Shown piece by piece: positions 15,751 through 24,180 of a DNA stretch of 64,000 nucleotides. The stretch is taken from the NCBI RefSeq assembly GCF_030816115.1, contig NZ_JAUSXQ010000001.1, positions 1,550,001 to 1,614,000 on the forward strand. Reading direction: 5' to 3'. Origin of the DNA: Chryseobacterium sp. W4I1 (GTDB lineage: Bacteria > Bacteroidota > Bacteroidia > Flavobacteriales > Weeksellaceae). Every line of letters begins with the position of its first letter. Position 1 is the stretch's first letter. A program made the position numbers and the translations under genes. The notes beneath the pieces are model-generated. The model was given only the letters and a program-made list of their open reading frames with translations. It was not told the origin of the DNA and searched no databases.

Positions 15751-17562
15751 ATGATCAAAAAGATTGGGAGTATATTTTTATTGGGATCAATGCTATGTGC
15801 TCATGCACAGGATAAAACCACAGCTATTGAAAACATCGAATTTCAGGGAAAATTTATTTCCACACCCTATAAAAGTGCCAATCAGAATATTACTGTAATT
15901 ACCAAAGAAGATATTGCTAATTCTCCGGCCAAAAGTATTGATGAGGTACTTCAGCAGGTTCCGGGAATGGATATCAGAAGGAGAGGTGCCAACGGAGTTC
16001 AGAGTGATATAGGATTCAGGGGAAGTTCTTTTGAACAGGTTCTGCTGTTGCTGAATGGCATCCGGATGAATGACTCCCAGACAGGGCATAACTCAATGAA
16101 CATACCTGTGGATATGGATGATGTGGAAAGAATCGAGATCATTAAAGGACCTGCTGCCAGAAGATTCGGACAGAATGCTTATGCCGGCGTTATCAATATT
16201 ATTACGAAAACCACTCCCGGGAAACGGGTAAAAATAAGTGCAGAAGGCGGAGATTATGAAACCTATGGCTTCGGATTCAACGCGCAGCTGGGAAATGAAA
16301 AGTTTTCTAATTCTCTTCAGGCTAATTCTGCCTCATCTCAAGGGTATATGTACAATACGGACTATGAGATCCGAAATGTCTTCTACCAAAGTAAACTGAA
16401 CATTAAAAACGGTGATCTGAAGCTGCAGGCCGGCTTTTCTGAAAAGAAATTCGGAGCTAACGGTTTTTATGCATCTAGCACAGCCACCGAACAATATGAG
16501 GAAACACAAGCTTCTATTGTAAGCTTAGCACATCAGCAGACATTCGGGGCTTTAAAGATTAGTTCTAATGCATACTGGAGAAGAGGGCAGGATATGTATC
16601 TTTTTACAAGAAGCAATCCTGATGGTTACAGAAATATGCATATCGGGAATAATGTAGGTGGGGAAGTGAATTCCAGCTACCAGTGGGGATTGGGAACTAC
16701 TGGTGTAGGTGTGGAGTTGAGAAAGGAGTTTCTGGCGAGTAACAATTTAGGTGAGCGAAACCGATTTGTTTCACAGGTTTTCTTTGAACATCATTTCTCA
16801 TTGCTGGATAAAAAGCTGAACATCAGTCCGGGAATTTCCTGGGCGAATTATTCCAAAGAAGGAAACTTTTTTTATCCCGGATTAGATGTAGGATATAATT
16901 TCAATCAGAATAACAAAATCTACGGAAATATTGCAAAAGTTCACCGTGTTCCCACCTTTACCGACCTTTATTATGTAAGTAAAACCGAGCAGGGAAATCC
17001 TGATCTGCTTCCTGAGAACGCTATTTCATCAGAAGTAGGATACCAGTACCAGAATAGCAAAATCCTGGCAAAAGTAAGTGGTTTTATGAGAAATTCTCAA
17101 AATTCCATCGACTGGATAAAGACTGACATTAATGCTCCTATATGGTACGCCCAGAATGTGGGAAAAATTGATACAAAAGGTGTTGAATTGGAACTGAGCC
17201 ACAGAGTGTTTGACTGGCTGAAATATACTGCAGGATATACGTACCTGGACAGTAAAATAAGTAAATCCAACGAGATTGTTTCAAGGTATATTTTAGATAA
17301 TCTGAAGCATCAGGTCGTGGCCAAGCTGGAAACGAGATTTCTGGGATATTTTATCAATGAACTGGTTTACAGATATAATGAAAGGATGAATCTGGGAACT
17401 TATAATCTTCTTGATGAAAAACTGAGTTTTGCCAAAAAAGATTTTTCTGTTTATGTGTTGATCAATAATTTAACGAATACAAAATATACAGAAGCTTTTG
17501 GAGTTAAAATGCCTCAGAGATGGTTTCATTTAGGCTTCTCATATACGATCAATATTAAGTAA
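15751..17562 (+). CDS. TonB-dependent outer-membrane receptor, BtuB/FepA-like
   Basis: 603 residues: signal peptide (about 1-19, LCAHAQ), a plug domain in roughly 40-155 (VITKEDIANSPAKSIDEVL ... VERIEIIKGPAARRFGQNA ... GVINIITK), then a beta-barrel ending in aromatic FSYTINIK. It would import a substrate energised by TonB-ExbBD; BtuB-like size suggests cobalamin, haem or a small siderophore, but no riboswitch or Fur-like box is seen. It lacks the SusC-type N-terminal carboxypeptidase-like domain. The DUF2490 outer-membrane protein follows 71 bp downstream. Confidence 0.9.
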   Translation: MIKKIGSIFLLGSMLCAHAQDKTTAIENIEFQGKFISTPYKSANQNITVITKEDIANSPAKSIDEVLQQVPGMDIRRRGANGVQSDIGFRGSSFEQVLLLLNGIRMNDSQTGHNSMNIPVDMDDVERIEIIKGPAARRFGQNAYAGVINIITKTTPGKRVKISAEGGDYETYGFGFNAQLGNEKFSNSLQANSASSQGYMYNTDYEIRNVFYQSKLNIKNGDLKLQAGFSEKKFGANGFYASSTATEQYEETQASIVSLAHQQTFGALKISSNAYWRRGQDMYLFTRSNPDGYRNMHIGNNVGGEVNSSYQWGLGTTGVGVELRKEFLASNNLGERNRFVSQVFFEHHFSLLDKKLNISPGISWANYSKEGNFFYPGLDVGYNFNQNNKIYGNIAKVHRVPTFTDLYYVSKTEQGNPDLLPENAISSEVGYQYQNSKILAKVSGFMRNSQNSIDWIKTDINAPIWYAQNVGKIDTKGVELELSHRVFDWLKYTAGYTYLDSKISKSNEIVSRYILDNLKHQVVAKLETRFLGYFINELVYRYNERMNLGTYNLLDEKLSFAKKDFSVYVLINNLTNTKYTEAFGVKMPQRWFHLGFSYTINIK

Positions 17563-17613
17563 ATGTTAATTCCAAATGAATGAAAGTTAATATTAACAAA
17601 TTGTTAAATAATT

Positions 17614-17621
17614 TATTTTTG
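17614..17621 (+). promoter_or_regulatory. -7 element before the DUF2490 gene
   Basis: TATTTTTG lies 12 bp before ATG 17634 and matches TAnnTTTG exactly; the nearest TTG (17601-17603) is too close for a normal -33. It supports the internal start at 17634. Confidence 0.45.
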
Positions 17622-17633
17622 CAAAAATTTTTT

Positions 17634-18350
17634 ATGAAACTTTTTTTAAGTCTGAGTTTAGTTTTGAGTATGACCTTTTTAAAAGCACAGGAGCATGTTT
17701 CCAGCTTCAATGCAGTGACTCTAACCTATAAGTTTCATCCTAAATTCTTCCTCTATGCGGAAGGTCAGCTCAGAGGAAATGAAGACTATACTTATCCGGA
17801 TTATTACGAGATCAAAGGGGGAGTAGGATACAACCTGACTAAAAACCATAAACCTTTCGTAGGCCTTGGAAGATATGTGAATTATAAAGATCACAGTCTC
17901 AGCAGAGAGGAGTTAAGGGTATGGCTTCAGGACGTGATCGACCTGAAAAAAGGGATCGTCAAGTTTGAAAACCGTTTCCGTGCTGAAAAAAGCTGGTTCT
18001 ACGAACCGGCTACAGATAAATCTTCCCAAAGAATGCGTTACCGATACCGTTTGAACGTAAGCGTTCCCCTTAATGCAAAAACCGTGAAAAAAGGAACTAT
18101 TTTCGCCAATGCTTATGACGAGATTTTCCTTGTAAGTCCAATGAAGCCTACTTTTGCTAGGAACAGGGTTTATGGAGGTTTTGGATATCAGATCGATGAT
18201 TATTTCGGGATTCTGACGGGATATTTATGGCAGCGTGAATTTGAAGCCAAGGGAAATAAAAACCTTCACTTTATTTATCTTGCTTTAAATATCAATATCG
18301 ACGGTACGAACCATCCTACAAAAACATATGATTTCCCTGGAGCGGATTAA
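17634..18350 (+). CDS. DUF2490 family outer-membrane protein
   Basis: 238 residues from ATG 17634: signal peptide MKLFLSLSLVLSMTFLKAQ, then alternating beta-strand-like segments with YRYRLNVSVPL and a final aromatic-rich strand, as in DUF2490 proteins predicted to form small outer-membrane barrels. An ATG 18 codons upstream (17580) would bury the signal peptide behind a non-hydrophobic leader and overlap a -7 element, so I reject it. Function unknown. Its stop codon overlaps the convergent HD-domain gene by 4 bp. Confidence 0.82.
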   Translation: MKLFLSLSLVLSMTFLKAQEHVSSFNAVTLTYKFHPKFFLYAEGQLRGNEDYTYPDYYEIKGGVGYNLTKNHKPFVGLGRYVNYKDHSLSREELRVWLQDVIDLKKGIVKFENRFRAEKSWFYEPATDKSSQRMRYRYRLNVSVPLNAKTVKKGTIFANAYDEIFLVSPMKPTFARNRVYGGFGYQIDDYFGILTGYLWQREFEAKGNKNLHFIYLALNINIDGTNHPTKTYDFPGAD

Positions 18351-18793
18351 TACTTCTCAATCAGGTAATGATAGGCTTTCAGGTATTTGTTAAACCTCTT
18401 GATATCCTTAGGTGTAAGCTCCCTGTTTACCCTTCTGAGATCCATATTATCGCGCAGATCATTCAGTTTTACGGCAACGGCAAGAGGAGATCGCTCTGTT
18501 CTTTTAACGAATTCATCGTAATCTTCCTCGGGATCAAATTTGGTCAGGCAGCTGATGGCAAAAATAATATATTCAGGAAAGCCTTCAGCTCTTAAATATT
18601 CAAGGCTGAATTCTTCCGGATGATCTTCCACTACATCGTGGAGAACGCCTACAATCTTTTCGTCAAGTGTTTTACCATATTCCATTACCCGCATTACATG
18701 AGCGATGTACGGAGCGTGGTATTTATCGGTTTGTCCTTTGTGTGCTTTATCAGCTATTTTTATGGCTCTGTTGAGCTGTTCTTCTTTTGTCAT
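18347..18793 (-). CDS. HD-domain hydrolase of the RelA/SpoT-hydrolase (MESH1-like) type
   Basis: 148 residues carrying the HD pattern of small alarmone hydrolases: H32, H52D53 in VLHDVVED with E56D57, and N111D112 in KLNDLRDN. There is no synthetase domain. Such single-domain proteins hydrolyse (p)ppGpp or related nucleotides (MESH1 also acts on NADPH); activity here is inferred from the motif. TATTTTTG on the minus strand at 18814-18821 is a good -7 element 20 bp before the start. Confidence 0.82.
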   Translation of the reverse strand: MTKEEQLNRAIKIADKAHKGQTDKYHAPYIAHVMRVMEYGKTLDEKIVGVLHDVVEDHPEEFSLEYLRAEGFPEYIIFAISCLTKFDPEEDYDEFVKRTERSPLAVAVKLNDLRDNMDLRRVNRELTPKDIKRFNKYLKAYHYLIEKY

Positions 18794-18821
18794 TTCAAAT
18801 AGAAAATAGAATACAAAAATA

Positions 18822-18858
18822 AAAAATGCCTTAAAAAATAAGACATTTTTATTGAGAT
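18822..18858 (-). terminator. Terminator of the YegP-like gene
   Basis: An ATGCCTTA/TAAGACAT stem (18826-18833, 18839-18846; one G-U on the minus transcript) flanked by A and T runs lies between two minus-strand genes. Confidence 0.5.
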
Positions 18859-18872
18859 TATTTTACGAAATA

Positions 18873-19208
18873 TCAAAGAATGGTCTCATCCTCTACAGAA
18901 GCGCCTGGAGCGTTGTTTTTTACGGATTCTATACCGTTTTCCATTCCGTTTTCAGATTCATACATCTGGCTGGTTCCGATGACCTGACCGTTTCCTGCCT
19001 TTAAATTGAAATAGCAACGTTCGTCTTTTGCTTTATTTCTTTCAAATTTTGAATCATCTTGCGAATTGGTGCGTACAGATTCTATTCCGTTTTCGCACGA
19101 GGATTTTGAGGCGTATCCCTGACTAGTTAAGATTACCTGTCCGTTTCCGGCTTTCAGACTGAATTTGAAATCACCGTCTGTTCTTTTCGAGATTATAAAT
19201 TTTCCCAT
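18873..19208 (-). CDS. YegP/DUF1508 family protein with two repeats
   Basis: 111 residues made of two tandem DUF1508 units: FKFSLKAGNGQVILTSQGY...ENGIESV (about 14-44) and CYFNLKAGNGQVIGTSQMY...NGIESV (about 65-96). This is the full YegP (UPF0339) architecture, a small cytoplasmic protein of unknown function often linked to stress. Single gene with its own terminator. The 19209-19409 gap shows no other gene. Confidence 0.92.
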   Translation of the reverse strand: MGKFIISKRTDGDFKFSLKAGNGQVILTSQGYASKSSCENGIESVRTNSQDDSKFERNKAKDERCYFNLKAGNGQVIGTSQMYESENGMENGIESVKNNAPGASVEDETIL

Positions 19209-19409
19209 AGGTTTTTATTTTGAGTTTGATGGTTTTGAGTTTGAATATAAAAAATAGCTGCCCGTATTTTTATTAAAATTATAAAAAAATAAGGAAAATA
19301 AAAAATGATCTATGCAGGTAGAAATATTTTCTGTCACTACCCCTGCGTTGGGTAGAAAAAGGAAATATATTACCGGAAGTTTTTATTGCTTAACTTAGGC
19401 CATCTTTAA

Positions 19410-20210
19410 ATGTTTACAATGAAAAATCTTCTGATCTTTTTTAGTCTTTTTGTGTTTTCTGTATCTGTTTTTGGGCAAGACATGGAAATGCCGGGTTTTA
19501 AAGAAATAAAAATTGAAGGTGGAAGCACTTTTAAAAAATATGAAAATGGAAAATTGGATAGTATAATTGTAACGATGGCAGCTGTAAATTACGGTAATGC
19601 TTTACTATTTTCTAAGACCAAAGATGCAATACACATCACCAATGCAGCAGATAAAAATTCATTGATAAAAATTGAACTGAAAGATAAAAAGCAAATCAGA
19701 ACTTTTTTATATAAAAATGAACCCATTATAATAATCGAAAGTATTGATTTTGATATTAATCATTTACCCAAGAATGCTATGATATCTACTTCTATTTCTA
19801 ATAATATAGTTAGCAGCTGCACTGTTTACACCAATTACAATAAATTAGGAAGTGATAATCCGGATAAAACCTATAAGCTTTTTTATAGATTAGATATCCG
19901 TTCGGATTTGAATAATCTGGATGCTATTTTCAATAATATTGGAGATTTTTTCAGTCAAGAAGATTCACTTTTGAAAATTTTTTATGGAAATTATGCTGAA
20001 AAATTTGCACCCCAGGCTTTAGCTTCTTTACAAACAGATTCTTCAGGAAAGATAAAAGATGGAATTATTCTGAATTTTAAAAGCTTAAAAACCAATGAAA
20101 AGAATGAATACAGCATCTATAAAAATGGAAAAATCATCAAATCAGGAACAGCCAATTTAAAAGATTATCAAAATATTTTTATAGATTATCAGGAAAAGCT
20201 TAATGACTAG
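19410..20210 (+). CDS. Exported protein of unknown function
   Basis: 266 residues with a signal peptide (hydrophobic core about 5-20, cleavage near VSVFGQ). The mature part is lysine- and asparagine-rich with no motif I recognise; YSIYKNGKIIKSGTANLKDYQ near the C-terminus looks like a beta-hairpin. The start could be 19410 or, three codons later, 19419, which gives the more standard MKNLLIFF. Periplasmic or outer-membrane location is inferred. It faces the acyl-CoA dehydrogenase operon end to end. Confidence 0.7.
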   Translation: MFTMKNLLIFFSLFVFSVSVFGQDMEMPGFKEIKIEGGSTFKKYENGKLDSIIVTMAAVNYGNALLFSKTKDAIHITNAADKNSLIKIELKDKKQIRTFLYKNEPIIIIESIDFDINHLPKNAMISTSISNNIVSSCTVYTNYNKLGSDNPDKTYKLFYRLDIRSDLNNLDAIFNNIGDFFSQEDSLLKIFYGNYAEKFAPQALASLQTDSSGKIKDGIILNFKSLKTNEKNEYSIYKNGKIIKSGTANLKDYQNIFIDYQEKLND

Positions 20211-20273
20211 GCAATTTTGTTTTACTAATTAAGGGATTGGTTTTAATTTAATATCATTTTGTTGAATAACGGC

Positions 20274-20303
20274 GTAAAAAAAGCGCCTCAAAAAATGAGA
20301 CGC
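20274..20303 (-). terminator. Terminator of the beta-oxidation operon
   Basis: On the minus strand, GCGTCTCA pairs with TGAGGCGC (one G-U) and is followed by TTTTTTT, 29 bp beyond the acyl-CoA dehydrogenase stop codon. Confidence 0.8.
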
Positions 20304-20331
20304 CTTGAAATCAAATTTATTTTATAAAAGA

Positions 20332-22113
20332 CTAATAAGCTCCTTTAGCAATATAATGAGCAGCTACTTTTTCAGTTAAAGCCACTACATTCGGATGGTT
20401 GGTATACTTTGTAAATCTTCTCAAGCCTGAAAGCATCATTCTCTGTTCATCACCTTCAGCGAAAGAAATAATTCCTTCTTTAGCGGCTACGATAATCTTT
20501 TCAACTGCCTTATAAAGGTTAAGTTGAGCCATTGCTGCTTCTACAGAATCAGGAGAAAAATGTTTCTCAGCTCTTAATATAGCAGATTCTGCCATATAGA
20601 TCTGGTTAAGAATTTCAGAAGCATTCAATAATAAATGCTGCTGTTTCTCAATATCCATCATGAATTTTTGAAGAGCAGCACCGGAAACCATAAGGAATAC
20701 TTTCTTAAGGTTGGCAATGATTGCTTTTTCCTCGCTCATGAATGCTGAATAATCAGGAACTTCAAATGAAGGAATTCCCATTAATTCTTTACTGATTGCC
20801 ATTGCCGGAGATAATAGATCCAGTTCTCCTTTCATCGCTCTCTTGATCAGCATTCCTACTGCCAATAATCTGTTAATCTCGTTTGTTCCTTCATAGATTC
20901 TGGCAATTCTTGAATCTCTCCAGGCAGCTTCCATAGGCATATCTTCAGAGAATCCCATTCCACCATAAATCTGAATACCCTCATCAGCAGTATGTTGAGT
21001 TAAATCAGAAACGAAAACTTTCAAAATAGAAGCTTCCACAGCAAATTCTTCAACTCCTTTTAGTTCAGCCTGCTGGTGATCAAGACCGCTTGCAACCAAT
21101 TCATTGATTTTGTCTTCAACATCTTTTGCCGCTCTGTAAGAACCTGCTTCAGCAACGAAAATTCCGGTCGCCATTTCTGCCAGTTTCTTTCTGATCGCTC
21201 CAAAAGTTGAAATAGAAACTCCAAACTGTTTTCTTTCGTTAGAATATTGAAGAGAATGGTTTAATATTCTTCTCTGTCCGTCAAGGTTGGCAGCTGCCAG
21301 TTTGATTCTTCCTACATTTAAAGCATTTAAAGCGATTTTGAAACCATTGTTTCTTTCACCTAAAAGGTTTTCTGCAGGAACTTTCATATCATTAAAGAAA
21401 ACCTGTCTTGTAGAAGATGAACGGATTCCCAATTTATGCTCTTCCTCACCGAAGCTAAGTCCTTCAGTTCCTTCTTTTTCTACGATGAAACCAGTAATGT
21501 TTTTATCATCATCAATTTTAGCGAAAACAATGAAAATTTCTGCAAAACCTGCATTAGAAATCCACATTTTCTGCCCGTTGATGATATAGCTTTTTCCGTC
21601 TTCAGAAAGTTTGGCTCTTGTTTTCCCGGAGTTGGCATCAGAACCAGCATCCGGTTCAGTCAGGCAGTATGCTCCGAATTTTGTACCTGTAGCCAGATCC
21701 GGAAGGTATTTTTTCTTTTGCTCCTCTGTACCGTATAATAGGATAGGAAGGGTTCCGATTCCGGTATGAGCTCCATAAGCTGTAGCCAAAGAACCGTTGG
21801 CTCCTGAACAATAGTCACAAGCTAACATGGTATTCACGAAGCCCATTCCAAGACCACCGTACTCTTCAGGAACAGCAACTCCAAGAAGTCCCATTTCACC
21901 TAACTGACGCATTTTTTCTTCAGTTAAAGCATAATCTTTTTTCTCAAATCTTTCTTTCTGAGGAATTACTTCTCTGTCGATAAATTCTTTTGCCGAATCA
22001 CGAAGCATTTTTTGCTCTTCACTCAGTTCTTCAAGACTGAAAATGTCATTTGCAGGAACTTCCTTGATCAGGAATTCTCCTCCTTTTAATGTTTTATTAA
22101 GTGTATCACTCAT
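20332..22113 (-). CDS. Acyl-CoA dehydrogenase, very-long-chain type
   Basis: 593 residues. The core has the FAD/substrate motif YCLTEPDAGSD (149-159), WISNAGF, QIYGGMGFSEDMP and catalytic base E408 in IYEGTNEINR. An additional C-terminal helical part of about 170 residues is the hallmark of VLCAD/ACAD9-like enzymes as opposed to the 380-residue short-chain types. It oxidises acyl-CoA to trans-2-enoyl-CoA, the first step of beta-oxidation. It is the last gene of the operon that begins with marR at 27086. Confidence 0.95.
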   Translation of the reverse strand: MSDTLNKTLKGGEFLIKEVPANDIFSLEELSEEQKMLRDSAKEFIDREVIPQKERFEKKDYALTEEKMRQLGEMGLLGVAVPEEYGGLGMGFVNTMLACDYCSGANGSLATAYGAHTGIGTLPILLYGTEEQKKKYLPDLATGTKFGAYCLTEPDAGSDANSGKTRAKLSEDGKSYIINGQKMWISNAGFAEIFIVFAKIDDDKNITGFIVEKEGTEGLSFGEEEHKLGIRSSSTRQVFFNDMKVPAENLLGERNNGFKIALNALNVGRIKLAAANLDGQRRILNHSLQYSNERKQFGVSISTFGAIRKKLAEMATGIFVAEAGSYRAAKDVEDKINELVASGLDHQQAELKGVEEFAVEASILKVFVSDLTQHTADEGIQIYGGMGFSEDMPMEAAWRDSRIARIYEGTNEINRLLAVGMLIKRAMKGELDLLSPAMAISKELMGIPSFEVPDYSAFMSEEKAIIANLKKVFLMVSGAALQKFMMDIEKQQHLLLNASEILNQIYMAESAILRAEKHFSPDSVEAAMAQLNLYKAVEKIIVAAKEGIISFAEGDEQRMMLSGLRRFTKYTNHPNVVALTEKVAAHYIAKGAY

Positions 22114-22137
22114 TGTTTTTTATTTTTAAGATTAGAA

Positions 22138-22540
22138 GAATAAAGAGAAAAGAATAAAGACTTTACAGTTTTAAGTTTTTCTGAAAGCCCGAAATCATTC
22201 TCTGTAATTCTGTGATTTTATTTTCTATAATTTCATTTTTAGATAACCCAAAATAATTCCTTTTATTTGATATTATTACTTGGGTCTGTAATTCATAAAG
22301 AGAACCAAGGCTTATTTCTAAAAAGCGATTAAAATCTTTATTAGAACTTCTGCTCGAATCTTCTGCAATATTTGAAGCAACAGAAACCGAACATCTTCTA
22401 AGCTGAGATTTCAATCCAAATTCTTCGCTTTTAGGAAAACTGTCAGTAACGGCATAAATTTCATCAGCCAGTTCAATAGATAGTTTCCAAATATTGAGGT
22501 TTTTGAAATTATGCTTCATCCTGGTCTTTTCTCTTTATTC
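22138..22540. repeat. Inverted repeat enclosing the first four-helix-bundle gene
   Basis: GAATAAAGAGAAAAGA at 22138-22153 is exactly complementary to 22525-22540, and pairing can extend four more bases outward with one G-U. The arms sit 9 nt after the stop and 5 nt before the start of the enclosed gene. In mRNA they would close a stem around the whole gene. Confidence 0.8.
22163..22519 (-). CDS. Four-helix-bundle protein, 23S rRNA intervening-sequence type
   Basis: 118 residues of the four-helix-bundle/S23 family: FKNLNIWKLSIELADEIY at the start, then FPKSEEFGLKSQLRRCSVSVASNIAED and FLEISLGSLYELQTQ, all family hallmarks. Homologues are encoded in intervening sequences of 23S rRNA and, as Avd, act with reverse transcriptase in diversity-generating retroelements. 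Here it stands alone in the gap between thiolase and acyl-CoA dehydrogenase genes, with no RT or rRNA nearby. An inverted repeat closes tightly around it. Molecular role unknown. A second copy is at 23779-24141. Confidence 0.9.
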   Translation of the reverse strand: MKHNFKNLNIWKLSIELADEIYAVTDSFPKSEEFGLKSQLRRCSVSVASNIAEDSSRSSNKDFNRFLEISLGSLYELQTQVIISNKRNYFGLSKNEIIENKITELQRMISGFQKNLKL

Positions 22541-22560
22541 TTTTCTCCTTTAGTCAGTTA

Positions 22561-23739
22561 TTAAAGCAGTTCAAAGATACTTGCCGCTCCCTGTCCTGTT
22601 CCCACGCACATAGAAACCATTCCGTACTTGTTTCCGCGTTTTCTCATTTCATCAAGAAGCTGAACGGTTAATTTTGTTCCGGTACAACCAAGCGGGTGGC
22701 CAAGAGCAATGGCACCTCCGTTGACGTTCAGAATATCAGGATTTAATCCTAATTCTTTTTTAATAGCAACAGATTGTGATGCGAATGCTTCATTTAACTC
22801 GATTAACTCAATATCTTTTAGTTCCAAGCCTGCTTGTTTTAAAGCTTTTGGGATTGCATAAATAGGTCCCATACCCATAATTCTCGGCTCAAGACCTGCA
22901 GCTGCATAAGCTACTAATCTTGCTTCCGGTTCAAGGCCTAATTCTTTTACCATTTCTTCGCTCATTACCATGACGAAAGCAGCTCCATCACTCATCTGAG
23001 AAGAGTTTCCGGCAGTTACGCTTCCTCCGTTGGCGAACACAGGTCTTAGTTTAGCCAAACCTTCCAGAGAAGTATCTTTTCTAGGACCTTCATCTACAGA
23101 AAAATCGAACTTTTTAGACTGCATTTTCTGGTTTTCGTCCAGGAAATTATATTCTACAGGAATAGAAACGATCTGGTTTGCAAATCTTCCTTCAGCATTA
23201 GCTTTTAAAGCTTTCACGTGAGATTCATAAGCGAATTGATCCTGTTCTTCTCTTGTAATATTATACTGTTTTGCCACTTCTTCTGCAGTGTAGCCCATTC
23301 CCCAGTAATAATCAGGGTTTGTTTTTGCGATATCTGTTTCAGGGACCGGCTTATAACCACCCATTGGGATGTAAGACATCGACTCTGTACCACCAGCGAT
23401 GATACAATCCGCCATTCCAGCCTGAATTTTTGCTGAAGCAATAGCAATAGCTTCACTTCCAGATGCGCAGTACCTGTTTACGGTAACTCCGGGAACTTTA
23501 TCCGTATTCAATCCCATTAAAGAGATCAGACGGGCAACATTAAGTCCCTGTTCAGCCTCAGGCATTGCATTCCCTACAATAAGGTCATCAATTCTGTTTT
23601 TATCTAATTGCGGAAGCTCAGCCATCAGTTTTTCAATAACTGTAGCAGCCATCACATCGGGTCTGGTAAATCTTAAACTTCCTTTTGGAGCTTTTCCAAC
23701 GGCAGTTCTGAACCCTTTTACTATATATGCTTGTTTCAT
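22561..23739 (-). CDS. Acetyl-CoA C-acyltransferase (thiolase)
   Basis: 392 residues, a complete thiolase: nucleophile C91 in NRYCASGSEA, H348 in GGAIALGHPLGCTG and acid/base C378 in SMCVGTGQGAA. In an operon with acyl-CoA dehydrogenase and fused hydratase/dehydrogenase it should do the last, thiolytic step of beta-oxidation (FadA-type), releasing acetyl-CoA. Length and motifs are normal. Its gaps to both operon neighbours are each occupied by a four-helix-bundle gene. Confidence 0.95.
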   Translation of the reverse strand: MKQAYIVKGFRTAVGKAPKGSLRFTRPDVMAATVIEKLMAELPQLDKNRIDDLIVGNAMPEAEQGLNVARLISLMGLNTDKVPGVTVNRYCASGSEAIAIASAKIQAGMADCIIAGGTESMSYIPMGGYKPVPETDIAKTNPDYYWGMGYTAEEVAKQYNITREEQDQFAYESHVKALKANAEGRFANQIVSIPVEYNFLDENQKMQSKKFDFSVDEGPRKDTSLEGLAKLRPVFANGGSVTAGNSSQMSDGAAFVMVMSEEMVKELGLEPEARLVAYAAAGLEPRIMGMGPIYAIPKALKQAGLELKDIELIELNEAFASQSVAIKKELGLNPDILNVNGGAIALGHPLGCTGTKLTVQLLDEMRKRGNKYGMVSMCVGTGQGAASIFELL

Positions 23740-23745
23740 TTTGTT

Positions 23746-24173
23746 GTATTAATGTATTTATGTAAAATGTATTTATGATTAAAATGTTTGAGTATTAATT
23801 TTTTGTTTCAATTTTGCTAACATATTTTGTATGTATTTGATTTCTGAATAAATAATCTTAAAATCATCATTTTTGAAAAATCCTAAATCGTTTGCGATTA
23901 AGATTTGAGTTTCAAATTCAAATGAAGAACCTAAAGCAATATTCAGAAAATGTGAAAATTGAGCGTTGGTATCTCGACCCGCACCTTCAGCAATGTTAGA
24001 GGGAATTGAATAAAGACTTCTTCTTGATTGAGAGGTAAGTCCAAACATTTCGTCTTTGGGAAAATTATTTGAAGCCAGGTAAAATATTTTACAAAGTTTC
24101 ATTGATTTTGTCCAAACTTCTAAATCTCTGAAATTGTGCATCGTGAATACATTAATACTTTTTACATTTTACA
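23746..24173. repeat. Paired inverted repeats enclosing the second four-helix-bundle gene
   Basis: GTATTAATGTATT (23746-23758) is complementary to 24146-24158, and TGTAAAATGTA (23761-23771) to 24163-24173. The arm order is such that only one stem can form in a nested fold, so they are alternatives. The first stem ends 4 nt before the enclosed start codon. Confidence 0.7.
23779..24141 (-). CDS. Four-helix-bundle protein, 23S rRNA intervening-sequence type (second copy)
   Basis: 120 residues: MHNFRDLEVWTKSMKLCK, FPKDEMFGLTSQSRRSLYSIPSNIAEGAGR and FLNIALGSSFEFETQ mark it as the same family as the protein at 22163-22519. The two copies are clearly diverged, so they are not a recent duplicate. 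It fills the gap between the hydratase/dehydrogenase and thiolase genes. As in the first case, inverted repeats hug the coding region. It would be co-transcribed with the beta-oxidation genes but has no known role there. Confidence 0.9.
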   Translation of the reverse strand: MHNFRDLEVWTKSMKLCKIFYLASNNFPKDEMFGLTSQSRRSLYSIPSNIAEGAGRDTNAQFSHFLNIALGSSFEFETQILIANDLGFFKNDDFKIIYSEIKYIQNMLAKLKQKINTQTF

Positions 24174-24180
24174 GAATAAT

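Noticed and set aside
22163..24141. A diversity-generating retroelement around the Avd-like proteins
   Set aside because: No reverse transcriptase and no template/variable repeat pair are in the neighbourhood.
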